This document shows, in pieces, positions 17,188 through 26,993 of a stretch of 64,000 nucleotides of DNA. The notes beneath the pieces were generated by a model that saw only the letters and a program-made list of their open reading frames with translations, searched no databases and was not told the origin of the DNA. This DNA is from Neoaquamicrobium sediminum (GTDB lineage Bacteria; Pseudomonadota; Alphaproteobacteria; Rhizobiales; Rhizobiaceae), in NCBI RefSeq assembly GCF_013240295.1, contig NZ_JABETK010000001.1, forward strand, positions 1,240,001 through 1,304,000. Direction: 5' to 3'. Within the stretch, counting starts at the first letter, position 1. Each line of letters begins with the position of its first letter. The position numbers and the translations under genes are program-made.

Positions 17188-17954
17188 GCCGCGAGGAACG
17201 CATGGCGCGTGCCGGAGACTATGTGCTGGGTCTGATGGACGAGAAGGAGCGCACACGCGCGGAACGCGACATGGAGGTCGATGCGGAGTTTCGCGACTGC
17301 GTCATCCATCTCGCCGAACGCTTCCATGCCTTCGACAAGGACGTGGCGCCCGCCGAGGTTCCCGGCGATATGTGGCAGACGGTTGCCGCGCGGATTGCCG
17401 ACATGCCGCAGATGACCGCGGCAGACATCGCCCGTGAGCGCCTCGATTTGACAACCTTGCAAGCGCCCGACCCCAGCCGCAAGGGGATACTCCAGTTGAA
17501 GCGGCCCTACGCACACCAGTTCGCCGGTTGGCGCGGGGGACTGATCGCCGCCTGCCTGATCGGGGCGCTGGGCGTCGGCTATCTGTCCGGGCAGGCGATG
17601 GGACCTGCGCCCGAGCCGGTCGTCGTCGTCGTGCTGGCCGATGAAGACAATGCGCCGGGCGCTTTCGTCGAAGCCTACGGAAACGATGCCGTCCGCATCG
17701 TTCCGCTGGTCGATTTCGAGGTGCCGCAGGGCAAGACCCTCGAAGTCTGGACACTTTACGACCGCGACGTCGGCCCGGTGTCGCTCGGAACTTTCGGACG
17801 CTCGACCGAGATCACCCTGCAGGGCCCGGACCAGCCCATGCCGCAGCCGCAGCAGCTCTACGAGATCACGCTTGAGGATGCGCCCGGCTCGCCGGTCGGG
17901 CGCCCGACCGGACCGATCCTGGTCAAGGGGCTCGCGGTGCGTCCGCCGCGCTAG
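17184..17954 (+). CDS. RskA-type membrane anti-sigma factor
   Basis: 256-residue regulator that should hold the upstream ECF sigma factor at the membrane. The start at MSREERMARAGDYVLGLMDE gives the RskA zinc-less anti-sigma N-terminus. One membrane helix (GLIAACLIGALGVGYLSGQA, about residues 117-136) separates it from a periplasmic RskA domain (EVPQGKTLEVWTLYD, YEITLEDAPGSPVGRPTGP). Release of the sigma factor would need regulated proteolysis or a conformational signal. The 3' end overlaps the convergent MFS gene by 32 bases. Confidence 0.9.
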   Translation: MSREERMARAGDYVLGLMDEKERTRAERDMEVDAEFRDCVIHLAERFHAFDKDVAPAEVPGDMWQTVAARIADMPQMTAADIARERLDLTTLQAPDPSRKGILQLKRPYAHQFAGWRGGLIAACLIGALGVGYLSGQAMGPAPEPVVVVVLADEDNAPGAFVEAYGNDAVRIVPLVDFEVPQGKTLEVWTLYDRDVGPVSLGTFGRSTEITLQGPDQPMPQPQQLYEITLEDAPGSPVGRPTGPILVKGLAVRPPR

Positions 17955-19143
17955 CTTTCGCTGCCGGGTAGCGGCTCAGGATAGGAAGCATGCAGGCGAG
18001 GCCCACAACGGCCACCGCCGACAGGAACCATCCGAAGCCGGACCAACCGAACGCCTCGACCACGGATGCCGCCAATGGTGGGCCGAATACGGTTCCCAGA
18101 CCGCCAGCCTGGCAGACGAGACCGATGGCCACCGGAACCGAGCCGCCGCGAGGCGTAATTAAAGGAATTGCCGCGAACTGCGCGGACGCCACCAGAGCGC
18201 CCGAGATTGCCAGCGCCAAGACCGAAACTGTCGCAAGCACCGGGTCCGCAAGCGTGAAGGCCGGAACCCCGGTTGCCGCACTGACGGCAAAGCCGAACAC
18301 GGCAAGCCGTGCCATGTAGCCGGCGCCTCTACCTCTCACCAGGACGCTGGCGAGAATGTTGCCGACGGGCACGCTCAGCGCGACCACGCCGGCGGAAATG
18401 AGGAAATGCGCGCCATCGCCGGCCACGAAGGTTGGCATGAAGGTAAACATGGAGACGGACAGGACCACGAACGCGCCGAATGCGACGGCCACCAGCACAA
18501 CCGGCAGCGACAAGGTCTTCGACACGCCGCCCGTCGCGCCGGCTGGCGCGGAAACCGCAATGCCGCTGACGAGCCAGAGCGCGCCTGCGGCCAGAACGGC
18601 AAACAGCAGCACCATCGTGAGCAGATAGGCCGGGGGCGCATAGAATGGCAGCATCGCCAGCGCCAGAAAATCCGACGTTGCAAAGCCCAGCGGGACGAAC
18701 CCGCTCCAGATCGCCAGCACCGGCCCCTTCCAGTTGACCGGAGAGATGTCGGCGAGAATGGCCGGCAGCGCCACACACAGGGCAAGATAGCCGACAGCCT
18801 CGACCAGCCTTGCCGCAAAGATCGCAACGGGCGTTTCCGCCAGCGCGAGCGCGATACCACCTGCTGCCAGGAGCAGTGCACCGGTCATGATGGAACGCTT
18901 GAGGCCTATCCGGTCGATCAACCAGCCCGCGGGAAGAGCGGCCAACGCAATGAAAATGCCGAGGATCGCCGCCAGCCAGCCGGCCTCGACCAGCGAAAAC
19001 CCGACCTCGTTGCGATACCAGGGAATGAGCGGCGCGATCTTGCCGAGCTGCGCGCCCGTCAGCACGCCGGCAAGCAGGATGAACACGATCGCCATAAGGC
19101 GCGGCGCGATTGCATGGGAGGGGCCGAAGGAATCAGAGCTCAT
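17923..19143 (-). CDS. MFS transporter
   Basis: 406-residue major facilitator protein with about twelve hydrophobic segments. The loop 2-3 signature appears as GWLIDRIGLKRSIM, typical of MFS proteins; FVPLGFATSDFLAL and LVCQAGGLGTVFGPPLAA form later helices. It resembles the CynX/NarK-type sugar, cyanate or drug transporters, but the substrate cannot be assigned. The C-terminal codons overlap the 3' end of the anti-sigma gene on the opposite strand by 32 bases, so the two transcripts are convergent and could interfere. Confidence 0.85.
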   Translation of the reverse strand: MSSDSFGPSHAIAPRLMAIVFILLAGVLTGAQLGKIAPLIPWYRNEVGFSLVEAGWLAAILGIFIALAALPAGWLIDRIGLKRSIMTGALLLAAGGIALALAETPVAIFAARLVEAVGYLALCVALPAILADISPVNWKGPVLAIWSGFVPLGFATSDFLALAMLPFYAPPAYLLTMVLLFAVLAAGALWLVSGIAVSAPAGATGGVSKTLSLPVVLVAVAFGAFVVLSVSMFTFMPTFVAGDGAHFLISAGVVALSVPVGNILASVLVRGRGAGYMARLAVFGFAVSAATGVPAFTLADPVLATVSVLALAISGALVASAQFAAIPLITPRGGSVPVAIGLVCQAGGLGTVFGPPLAASVVEAFGWSGFGWFLSAVAVVGLACMLPILSRYPAAKASAADAPRAP

Positions 19144-19213
19144 TGCGGGCCACGATAGGCAATGAACGGCGGTCGGTCATTGCACAGAGCGCGAAAACTC
19201 ATGCGCCAAAGAA

Positions 19214-19239
19214 AACCGCCGGGCTCGCGCCCGGCGGTT
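19214..19239 (-). terminator. intrinsic terminator of the BMP-family gene
   Basis: An 11-bp perfect stem (AACCGCCGGGC at 19214-19224 with GCCCGGCGGTT at 19229-19239) closes a four-base loop. Read on the minus strand it is followed by a TTTTCTTT tract, as expected of a rho-independent terminator 23 bases after the stop of the binding-protein gene. Confidence 0.85.
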
Positions 19240-19262
19240 CGCTGCAAGACTTCCGTTCCCGA

Positions 19263-20258
19263 TCAGTACGGGCAGGAATTGTCGCTCATGAAGTCGTGGA
19301 CCTCGATCTCGCCGGCGATGATCTTCGCCTTGGCTTCCTCGACGGCGGCCTTCATCTCGTCGGTGATGAGCTTCTCGTTGTTTTCATCGACGGCATAGCC
19401 GACGCCGTCCTCGGCGAGGCCGAGCACGTTGATGCCGGCGCTGAACTCGCCCTTCTGCGCGTCCGTGAACGCGTTGTAGACGGCCACGTCGACGCGCTTG
19501 AGCATCGAGGTTAGCACGCTGCCGGGATGCATGCCGTTCTGGTTGGAGTCGACACCGATACCGAGCTTGCCGGCGTCCGCCGCAGCCTGAAGTACGCCAA
19601 CGCCCGTTCCGCCCGCCGCATGGTAGATAACATCCGCGCCCTGATCGATCTGCGAACGAGTGATTTCACCGCCGCGCGTCGGATCGTTCCAGGCTGCCGG
19701 CGTGTCGCCGGTGTAGTTACGGATGACGGTGGCTTCCGGGTTGGTCTCCATCACGCCCGATGCGTAGCCGCACTCGAACTTGCCGATGAGCGGGATCTGC
19801 ATGCCGCCGACGAAGCCGACCGTTCCAGTCTCGGATGCCATCGCGGCCAGCACGCCGACGAGGTAGGAGCCTTCCTGTTCCTTGTAGACGACGGAGCGCA
19901 CGTTCGGCTTGTCGACCACCATGTCGATGATGGCGAAATCGGTATCCGGGAACTCCTCGGCGACGATTTCGAGCGCGGACGCCCACGAAAAACCGGCCAT
20001 GACGATCGGGTTACGGCCATCCTCGGCAAAGCGGCGAAGCGCCTGCTCGCGCTGGGCGTCGTTCGAGATCTCGAACTCGACATATTCGATGCCGGTTTCG
20101 GACTTGAACTTCTCGGCGCCGCCGAACGATGCCTCGTTGAACGACTTGTCGAACTTGCCGCCGAGGTCGAACAGAAGACCCGGCTTGATATCTTCCTGCG
20201 CGAATGCCGTAGCGGTCATCGCGGTGGCGGCCAGAAGGCCGAGAACAAAACGCTTCAT
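19263..20258 (-). CDS. BMP-family ABC transporter substrate-binding protein (nucleoside type)
   Basis: Periplasmic (or lipid-free) binding protein for nucleosides, 331 residues. The ATG at 20258 gives the signal peptide MKRFVLGLLAATAMTATAFA. Family signatures include GLLFDLGGKFDKSFNEASF, GFSWASALEIVAEEFPDTDF, VGFVGGMQIPLIGKFECGY and IYHAAGGTGVGVLQAA. It probably serves the nucleoside ABC complex at 10.0-13.7 kb although 5.6 kb separates them. It stands alone with its own leader and intrinsic terminator, allowing the high expression typical of binding proteins. Confidence 0.93.
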   Translation of the reverse strand: MKRFVLGLLAATAMTATAFAQEDIKPGLLFDLGGKFDKSFNEASFGGAEKFKSETGIEYVEFEISNDAQREQALRRFAEDGRNPIVMAGFSWASALEIVAEEFPDTDFAIIDMVVDKPNVRSVVYKEQEGSYLVGVLAAMASETGTVGFVGGMQIPLIGKFECGYASGVMETNPEATVIRNYTGDTPAAWNDPTRGGEITRSQIDQGADVIYHAAGGTGVGVLQAAADAGKLGIGVDSNQNGMHPGSVLTSMLKRVDVAVYNAFTDAQKGEFSAGINVLGLAEDGVGYAVDENNEKLITDEMKAAVEEAKAKIIAGEIEVHDFMSDNSCPY

Positions 20259-20318
20259 ATGATCCACACCCTGTCGGTTGCTTTTTGGCTTCACGACGCG
20301 AGCTGCCGGCTTGCAACA

Positions 20319-20357
20319 AGCGGCTACCCCCGTCCGGCAGGGGTTTGAGCCCCCGCT
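20319..20357 (-). promoter_or_regulatory. structured 5' leader with alternative hairpins upstream of the BMP gene
   Basis: In the minus-strand transcript AGCGG (complement of 20353-20357) can pair with CCGCU (complement of 20319-20323). Inside, the C4 segment (complement of 20340-20343) can pair with either of two G5 runs (complement of 20350-20354 or of 20327-20331). These choices are mutually exclusive, a switch-like layout. No known riboswitch class was recognised. Confidence 0.35.
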
Positions 20358-20480
20358 CAGATTTTACTGTTGCACGAGCGTTGCAAAAACTCACGCAGAA
20401 TTTTGACCTTTTGGATAAGAGCAGGAGCACCGGAAACCAAGTGGCTCCGGCGCTCAGCCCTACGCGGTCTGCCGTTGCAA

Positions 20481-21146
20481 TCAGGCGCTGACGGGCGCGG
20501 GAACGGCGCAGGCGACGCCGGTGCCCTTCAGGCCGCAATAGCCGAACGGGTTCTTGGCGAGATATTGCTGGTGGTCGGCTTCAGCGAAATAGAATGCAGG
20601 CGCCGGCTCGATCTCGGTGGTGATGCGCGAACGGCCGGCAGCGGCCAGCGCATTTTCGTAGGCCTCTTTCGAGGCGACGGCCTCGGCGTGCTGGGCATCG
20701 ATGGTGGTGTAGATCGCCGATCTGTACGTCGTGCCGACATCATTGCCCTGGCGCATGCCCTGCGTCGGGTCGTGGCTTTCCCAGAAAATCCGCAGCAGCT
20801 CCGCATAGGAGACCTCGGACGGGTCGTAGACCACCATCACCACCTCGGTGTGGCCGGTCAGGCCCGTGCAGGTTTCCTGATAAGTCGGATTGGGCGTCAC
20901 GCCGCCCTGATAGCCCACCGCCGTCACCCACACACCCGGCGTTTCCCAGAACAGGCGCTCGGCGCCCCAGAAGCAGCCCATGCCGAAATAGGCGACTTCC
21001 AGCCCTTCCGGATAGGGGCCATGCAGCGGGCGTTTTGAGACATGGTGCTTGGACGCGGTCGGTATCGCGCGCTCACGGCCGGGCAGCGCCTCCTTGGCGG
21101 TCGGCGGCTTCAGCTTCTTGTTCAGCATGTCGCTCAGAAAGAACAT
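20481..21146 (-). CDS. msrA: peptide-methionine (S)-S-oxide reductase
   Basis: Repairs methionine-S-sulfoxide in oxidised proteins using thioredoxin. ATG 21146 follows AAAGGAGCG and gives [15 protein letters not shown], a 221-residue protein of the larger rhizobial type. The catalytic motif [11 protein letters not shown] (Cys nucleophile) is present, followed by [19 protein letters not shown] and [18 protein letters not shown]-terminal [15 protein letters not shown] carries the likely resolving cysteines. No msrB is adjacent. Confidence 0.95.
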   Translation of the reverse strand: MFFLSDMLNKKLKPPTAKEALPGRERAIPTASKHHVSKRPLHGPYPEGLEVAYFGMGCFWGAERLFWETPGVWVTAVGYQGGVTPNPTYQETCTGLTGHTEVVMVVYDPSEVSYAELLRIFWESHDPTQGMRQGNDVGTTYRSAIYTTIDAQHAEAVASKEAYENALAAAGRSRITTEIEPAPAFYFAEADHQQYLAKNPFGYCGLKGTGVACAVPAPVSA

Positions 21147-21177
21147 CTCTTCGCTCCTTTCGCCCTTGCGGGCATTG

Positions 21178-21504
21178 TCAGCGCTGTACCACGAACCGGC
21201 TGGCGGTGCGTTCTCGCCTGCGCCCCGCAATTGCAAGTAAGAGAGCAAGGCCGGCAAACACCGCAAACCCCGGCAAGCTCAGAAAGCCGGTCGCCAGCGG
21301 ATCGGAGAAGAAGCCCGGCAAATTCTCTGAAATCGATCGCTCAACCGTTTCCAGCGTCGACGGCGCCACGGCGGCCCAGGAATCGCCTAGCGGCGTCAGA
21401 ACAAGGGCGCTCGCCGCGATCGACCGCGTCGCATCCAGCACCGCCATGATGACGGCGATGGCAAGCATGACCATGGACAACAGGCGCAGCAGTGCTTTGA
21501 ACAT
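21178..21504 (-). CDS. small two-helix membrane protein, unknown function
   Basis: 108-residue protein not assigned to a named family. A hydrophobic helix near the N-terminus ([16 protein letters not shown]) and a second one near the C-terminus ([16 protein letters not shown]) flank an extracytoplasmic loop of about 50 residues with the pattern [19 protein letters not shown]. The C-terminal tail is Arg-rich, consistent with positive-inside orientation. It lies 31 bases upstream of msrA on the same strand and may be co-transcribed with it. Confidence 0.7.
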   Translation of the reverse strand: MFKALLRLLSMVMLAIAVIMAVLDATRSIAASALVLTPLGDSWAAVAPSTLETVERSISENLPGFFSDPLATGFLSLPGFAVFAGLALLLAIAGRRRERTASRFVVQR

Positions 21505-21711
21505 GAAACGTAACGGGCCGTTTGCCCGCGCCGGCGCGACGACAGGCTTCTTCTCCCATCAGATAGGCAAGGAAGGGCACATTGGCAATCGCCGGCGATG
21601 TGGAAGCCATCAGCGCGTTCGCAGGAAAGAACGCATTCACGGCTTGGCATTCGGCAAAGGATCGACTAGATGAGCGCCATCGACCGCCCCGCATTAGCGG
21701 GGACGTGCTGC

Positions 21712-21801
21712 GGAGAGGTGGCCGAGTGGTTGAAGGCGCACGCCTGGAACGCGTGTATACGGGAAACCGTATCGAGGGTTCGAATCCCTCTCTCTCCGCC
21801 A
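21712..21801 (+). tRNA. tRNA-Ser (anticodon GGA)
   Basis: Acceptor GGAGAGG (21712-21718) pairs with TCTCTCC (21791-21797); discriminator G and an encoded CCA (21799-21801) follow. The anticodon stem CACGC/GCGTG encloses CTGGAAC, giving anticodon GGA, which reads TCC and TCT. A long variable arm (TATACGGGAAACCGTAT) confirms serine identity, and the T arm is GAGGG-TTCGAAT-CCCTC. The accessory-looking region begins just downstream. Confidence 0.97.
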
Positions 21802-22024
21802 TTTCAGCTTGCCATGCAGTTGCTTTTATTGGCTTTTCTCAAATCCCTTGGGGTACAAACCCTCAATTCACCCCACATTTTTCCTGGATCCTAGTGGACT
21901 ACATCGTTGCTTTAGCGCGGCACCGCCCGTAGCGGCACTATTCCTTGCCTTTCTCGGACTGAACATCGACAAATGTCTGCAATGCGCCCCCATTTCGGTC
22001 GTTCGGGTCAGATGCCAGTGCTCC

Positions 22025-22852
22025 TTAAAGCGGACATGTCGAACTCGGAGCCGGTACCTCGTACGTCCAAACCCTGAAGGCTTTCAGGCCATGCGGTCCG
22101 AAGGAATTGATGAGCGGGATGTCGGCCGCGTCGCGGCCGCGTGCGACAACAATCCTGCCAATCCTCGGCGTATTGTTGCGCGGATCGAAGGTATGCCAGT
22201 CGCCATCGAGGAAGACCTCCATCCAGGCGCTGAAATCCATCGGATCGACGACCGGCACGCCGATGTCGCCGAGATGGCCGTTGATATAGCGAGCGGGGAT
22301 GTTGAGGCATCGGCAGAACGTGATCGCAAGATGCGCGAAATCCCGACAAACGCCAACGCGCTCGTTGAATGTCTCGAAAGCCGTCCGCGTCGAACGGGCC
22401 TGCATGTAGTCGAAGCGGATTTGGTTGTGCACGAAGTCGCAGATCGCTTGCACGCGACCCCAACCCGGAGGGATCGCACCAAAGAGGTCCCAGGCAGTCT
22501 GGCTGAGACGGTCGGTTTCGCAGTAGCGGCTGCCCATGAGGTAGACGAGGCAATCGTCCGGCAATTCCGGCACCGGCATCTCCCGGGCACCCAGCAGAAT
22601 CCGGTCCGGCCTGCCGTCGTCCTCGATCGTGGCATCGCCCCACATGGTCAGGTCGCCATCCGGCGCGACCAGACGTTGGCAGCGGTTGCCGAAGAGATCG
22701 CGGTAGGTCGACACCGCAACGTCGGGAGTGGTGAATATCGTTTCGGGAACCCTGATATCAGCGGCGCGCTCCTCGTGGACCGAAAGCAGGCAAACCAACG
22801 CCGTCGGCTGCTGGCAGGTCAGCGTGATCTCGTAGCCGTAGCGGATCAGCAT
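22025..22852 (-). CDS. transglutaminase-like family protein
   Basis: 275-residue protein with an N-terminal beta domain and a transglutaminase core. The putative nucleophile is Cys169 in RVGVCRDFAHL. The strand that normally carries the catalytic His reads DFSAWMEVF, with Ser208 at that place, and the Asp is at 223 (TFDPRNN). Either this subfamily uses another residue or the protein is non-catalytic. It is the last gene of a leftward run of seven, ten bases after a DUF1488 gene. Function may be protein crosslinking, peptidolysis or binding; not resolved. Confidence 0.85.
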   Translation of the reverse strand: MLIRYGYEITLTCQQPTALVCLLSVHEERAADIRVPETIFTTPDVAVSTYRDLFGNRCQRLVAPDGDLTMWGDATIEDDGRPDRILLGAREMPVPELPDDCLVYLMGSRYCETDRLSQTAWDLFGAIPPGWGRVQAICDFVHNQIRFDYMQARSTRTAFETFNERVGVCRDFAHLAITFCRCLNIPARYINGHLGDIGVPVVDPMDFSAWMEVFLDGDWHTFDPRNNTPRIGRIVVARGRDAADIPLINSFGPHGLKAFRVWTYEVPAPSSTCPL

Positions 22853-22862
22853 CGCGAGCCGC

Positions 22863-23126
22863 CTAGCGGAAATCCGCGACGGTCAGAGTGTAGGACGGCC
22901 GGCGCCCGCGCGAATAGGCCTTGCGTGCGATATCGTGGATGGAACTGCGCGCTGCGTCGAAAGCGGTGAGGAAATCCGTCTCGGTCTGTGAGGTCGTGAC
23001 AGCTCGATGAAGGGCGGCAGTCTCGACAAAGAACGGTACTTCGAACATGCCGTCATGGCCGATGAACCGAACGGCGTCGCGAGCTTCATCGAAGCTGCGG
23101 CTTCTGTTGGGAAACTCCAGCGTCAT
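22863..23126 (-). CDS. DUF1488 family protein
   Basis: 87-residue cytosolic protein. Start at MTLEFPNRSRSFDEA (complement of 23124-23126). The pattern AVRFIGHDGMFEVPFFVETAAL followed by an alpha-helical C-terminus (DFLTAFDAARSSIHDIARKAYSRG) fits DUF1488, a small rhizobial family of unknown function. It overlaps the 3' end of the preceding unknown gene by 41 bases and lies ten bases before the transglutaminase gene. Confidence 0.82.
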   Translation of the reverse strand: MTLEFPNRSRSFDEARDAVRFIGHDGMFEVPFFVETAALHRAVTTSQTETDFLTAFDAARSSIHDIARKAYSRGRRPSYTLTVADFR

Positions 23127-23451
23127 GGCTCGCAATCCTCGATTGGACATCGTTCGATCGGTGTGCGTGGCAGGAGGCCCCCTGAGCCATGCGACGTCCC
23201 TGGTTGCCCCGGTTGAGGGACAGCATGCCTTCGGTGGCGTCGACCCGATCGAGGTTGGTCATGTTCTGACCCCCTGACCTCGCAGGAACACCACTGAACA
23301 CATGGTAGACGGTCCAGGAGCGATCCGTTTCGATGCGACGGCCATACTGTTCGTTCGGGGCATGACGGCCAGCGCCACCTTCATTCTCCCAGACGCCGAT
23401 TGCGAGAAGATTGCGCAGACGTTCGGTATTATCATCCTGTGGGTTCATCAT
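23086..23451 (-). CDS. hypothetical protein, 121 residues
   Basis: No named family recognised. The N-terminal 85 residues look protein-like and conserved in style (NTERLRNLLAIGVWENEGG, SWTVYHVFSGVPAR, TEGMLSLNRGN), while the last 35 residues overlap the DUF1488 gene in another frame and may be an extension or the effect of an indel. The start overlaps the stop of the upstream gene by four bases, so it belongs to the same translational unit. Confidence 0.6.
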   Translation of the reverse strand: MMNPQDDNTERLRNLLAIGVWENEGGAGRHAPNEQYGRRIETDRSWTVYHVFSGVPARSGGQNMTNLDRVDATEGMLSLNRGNQGRRMAQGASCHAHRSNDVQSRIASHDAGVSQQKPQLR

Positions 23452-23693
23452 CGCGAAATTCCTTCGTTCGTCTCCTCGGCGTCGAGAGCGCCGGTATAGA
23501 GCACCGCGCCGGCCGCGTCGGTGATCGTTAGGGCATCCGGCCGTTGCGGCATGTCGAGGGTCAACGAAAGCTGCCGTGCGACTTCCATTGCGTCGTCGAG
23601 ATCCGCGGCCTCCATCATCTCGCGACCGACGACGGCATGCGCGTCGTCGGTGCCCCGCGTGCGGTAGAATTCGATTACGATCCGCATCGCCAT
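23448..23693 (-). CDS. hypothetical protein, 81 residues
   Basis: Small acidic protein beginning MAMRIVIEFYRTRGTDDAHAV. The pattern of a beta strand, a helix (LDDAMEVARQLSLTL) and the strand pair ALTITDAAGAVLYTG suggests a compact alpha/beta fold. It is not assigned to a family. It overlaps the next gene by four bases and lies 31 bases after the 47-residue gene, within the seven-gene run. Confidence 0.65.
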   Translation of the reverse strand: MAMRIVIEFYRTRGTDDAHAVVGREMMEAADLDDAMEVARQLSLTLDMPQRPDALTITDAAGAVLYTGALDAEETNEGISR

Positions 23694-23724
23694 CCTTCGT
23701 AGTTCCGCAGAAGCGTCATTGCCG

Positions 23725-23868
23725 TCAGCTCTTGCCTTTGCCGCGTGAGGCGTTGGCGTCCGTGGCGAGCTTGATCTGGTTGCCGAAGGTGCTTTCAGGC
23801 TTGGGCGGAGCCTTTTCCTGCTTCGGCTTTCTGATCTCGCGATTGCTTCGTTTCTGTCCCTTGGCCAT
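23725..23868 (-). CDS. small basic protein, 47 residues
   Basis: Translation from the ATG complementary to 23866-23868 gives MAKGQKRSNREIRKPKQEKA and ends ASRGKGKS. It is rich in Lys, Arg and Pro and probably unstructured; similar short MAKGQ-type proteins are familiar in rhizobia but have no known role. The 5' part overlaps the upstream gene by 74 bases in a different frame. A plausible ribosome site (AAAGGAC) precedes the ATG. Confidence 0.65.
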   Translation of the reverse strand: MAKGQKRSNREIRKPKQEKAPPKPESTFGNQIKLATDANASRGKGKS

Positions 23869-24163
23869 GGCCAAACGTCCTTTCGATGAGAGTTGCGCCG
23901 TCACCGGGCCGCGACATGCCTGCCGGCTCGAGACTGTCCTGTGTCGTCACCCGCTCATGACGTTCGTCGTCATTGCGGATGCGATATTGGGGTGAACCGC
24001 CCGTAGGCGGCAGCGTGGCGGTCACGTGGTAGATGTCCGCAGGCAAGGCCGACCTTCCAAAACCGCCCTTCAGGCGGACGCTCTGCCCGACCGCAAAGAG
24101 ATGCGTTGGGGTCTCCCGCCGCGTCGCCCGGGCGGCATGTCGGATAAGGCTCGTAGAGGTCAT
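23795..24163 (-). CDS. hypothetical protein, 122 residues
   Basis: Not assigned to a named family. A central region HLFAVGQSVRLKGGFG, ADIYHVTATLPPTGGSPQY and RIRNDDERHERVTTQDSLE looks like a small beta-barrel, SH3-like domain with conserved Gly and charged turns. The last 25 residues overlap the 47-residue gene and may be non-conserved. The start overlaps the preceding gene by four bases. Role unknown. Confidence 0.65.
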   Translation of the reverse strand: MTSTSLIRHAARATRRETPTHLFAVGQSVRLKGGFGRSALPADIYHVTATLPPTGGSPQYRIRNDDERHERVTTQDSLEPAGMSRPGDGATLIERTFGHGQGTETKQSRDQKAEAGKGSAQA

Positions 24164-24423
24164 GGCTGTTGTTGGTCCTTTTCAAGTACTGAGTCGAGAT
24201 CGGCGGGGTCAATCGGCACCATCTGCTGCGTCTGACCGTTCATGCCGATGGCCGGCAGGTGGACAAAGGCGCCGACACGTCGCCAGGCAAGACGGGACAG
24301 GACCTCGATCAGTTCCTCGTCCTGGTCGACGCGATAATCGCCTGCAGGCTGCGGGGCGTCGAAGCCGGGCAATTGAAAGGGCAAGGAGAGCCGGACGACG
24401 GTCTGCGTGGTACGGGTAATCAT
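24160..24423 (-). CDS. hypothetical protein, 87 residues; first gene of the seven-gene run
   Basis: Start at MITRTTQTVVRLSLPF (complement of 24421-24423), preceded by CGGAGGC on the minus strand. The protein contains FQLPGFDAPQPAGDYRVDQDEE, a helix EELIEVLSRLAW and FVHLPAIGMNGQTQQMVPI, seen in small uncharacterised rhizobial proteins. It heads the leftward series of tightly packed genes ending in the transglutaminase-like gene, with no other clear promoter inside that series. Confidence 0.68.
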   Translation of the reverse strand: MITRTTQTVVRLSLPFQLPGFDAPQPAGDYRVDQDEELIEVLSRLAWRRVGAFVHLPAIGMNGQTQQMVPIDPADLDSVLEKDQQQP

Positions 24424-24821
24424 TGTCAGATGCCTCCGCAGGAGCATGCGCATGCGCCGCCTGCATAAATCCCATCCGAACCGGAACAATCCCGATGCTG
24501 CCAGTACATCCGTGGTAAGCGTCGGGTTCATTCCAGGTTTCGAACGGTCGGCATGCGCGCCCGCTTGGCGCGATGCAAATGCTGTCGAGAAGCTGGGTGG
24601 TGATTGGCGGGTCCAAGTCTCTGACACCGCGAAGCCAAATCGGCCAAATCAACGTGCCTTATAGATACGCTTCAATCTTGCTCCAAACAAGGGCGCCCGC
24701 GCGATTTATTTGCAGGCCGACCCTAGTCGCCCTGATTCCTTGGATTCGGAGAAAGTTCTCACTGAGAAAAAGAGCCGAATTGGTCAGAAAGATACGAGAT
24801 TTCTGCCTTAAATTACTGAGT
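24424..24821. other. intergenic region, no gene seen
   Basis: About 400 bases between the divergent seven-gene run and groESL. It becomes AT-rich toward 24700-24850. No ORF with a ribosome site or RNA gene was recognised; it should hold the promoter of the leftward run. The groESL promoter and CIRCE element are annotated separately. Confidence 0.5.
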
Positions 24822-24849
24822 TTGATACTATCAGCCACTCAATAATAAT
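24822..24849 (+). promoter_or_regulatory. groESL promoter
   Basis: TTGATA (24822-24827), a 16-base spacer and AATAAT (24844-24849) form a sigma70-like promoter. Its predicted transcript start falls within the CIRCE element that follows immediately. Confidence 0.55.
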
Positions 24850-24850
24850 T

Positions 24851-24877
24851 CTGGCACTCCTATCATTCGGGTGCCAA
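24851..24877 (+). promoter_or_regulatory. CIRCE element (HrcA operator)
   Basis: CTGGCACTC (24851-24859), nine bases, then GGGTGCCAA (24869-24877). This matches the CIRCE inverted repeat layout (nine-base arms, nine-base gap), with one arm mismatch, placed at the start of the groESL transcript. It implies heat-shock control by an HrcA repressor encoded elsewhere. Confidence 0.88.
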
Positions 24878-24931
24878 AGGCGCTACATTGATGATGTGGT
24901 CGCCCTAAGCGCCGACCTCAGAAAGAATCCG

Positions 24932-26921
<1,990 letters not shown>

Positions 26922-26993
26922 GCAATGCCGCAGCCGTTCGGTCACCCTGGCCGGAAGGTCGATCCTCAACAGCAATCAGGAAGGAACATTTCC

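Noticed and set aside
24424..24600. Promoter for the general stress sigma factor EcfG (GGAAC-N16/17-CGTT) upstream of the seven-gene run
   Set aside because: GGAAT and GGAAC occur, but no CGTT lies at the proper spacing.
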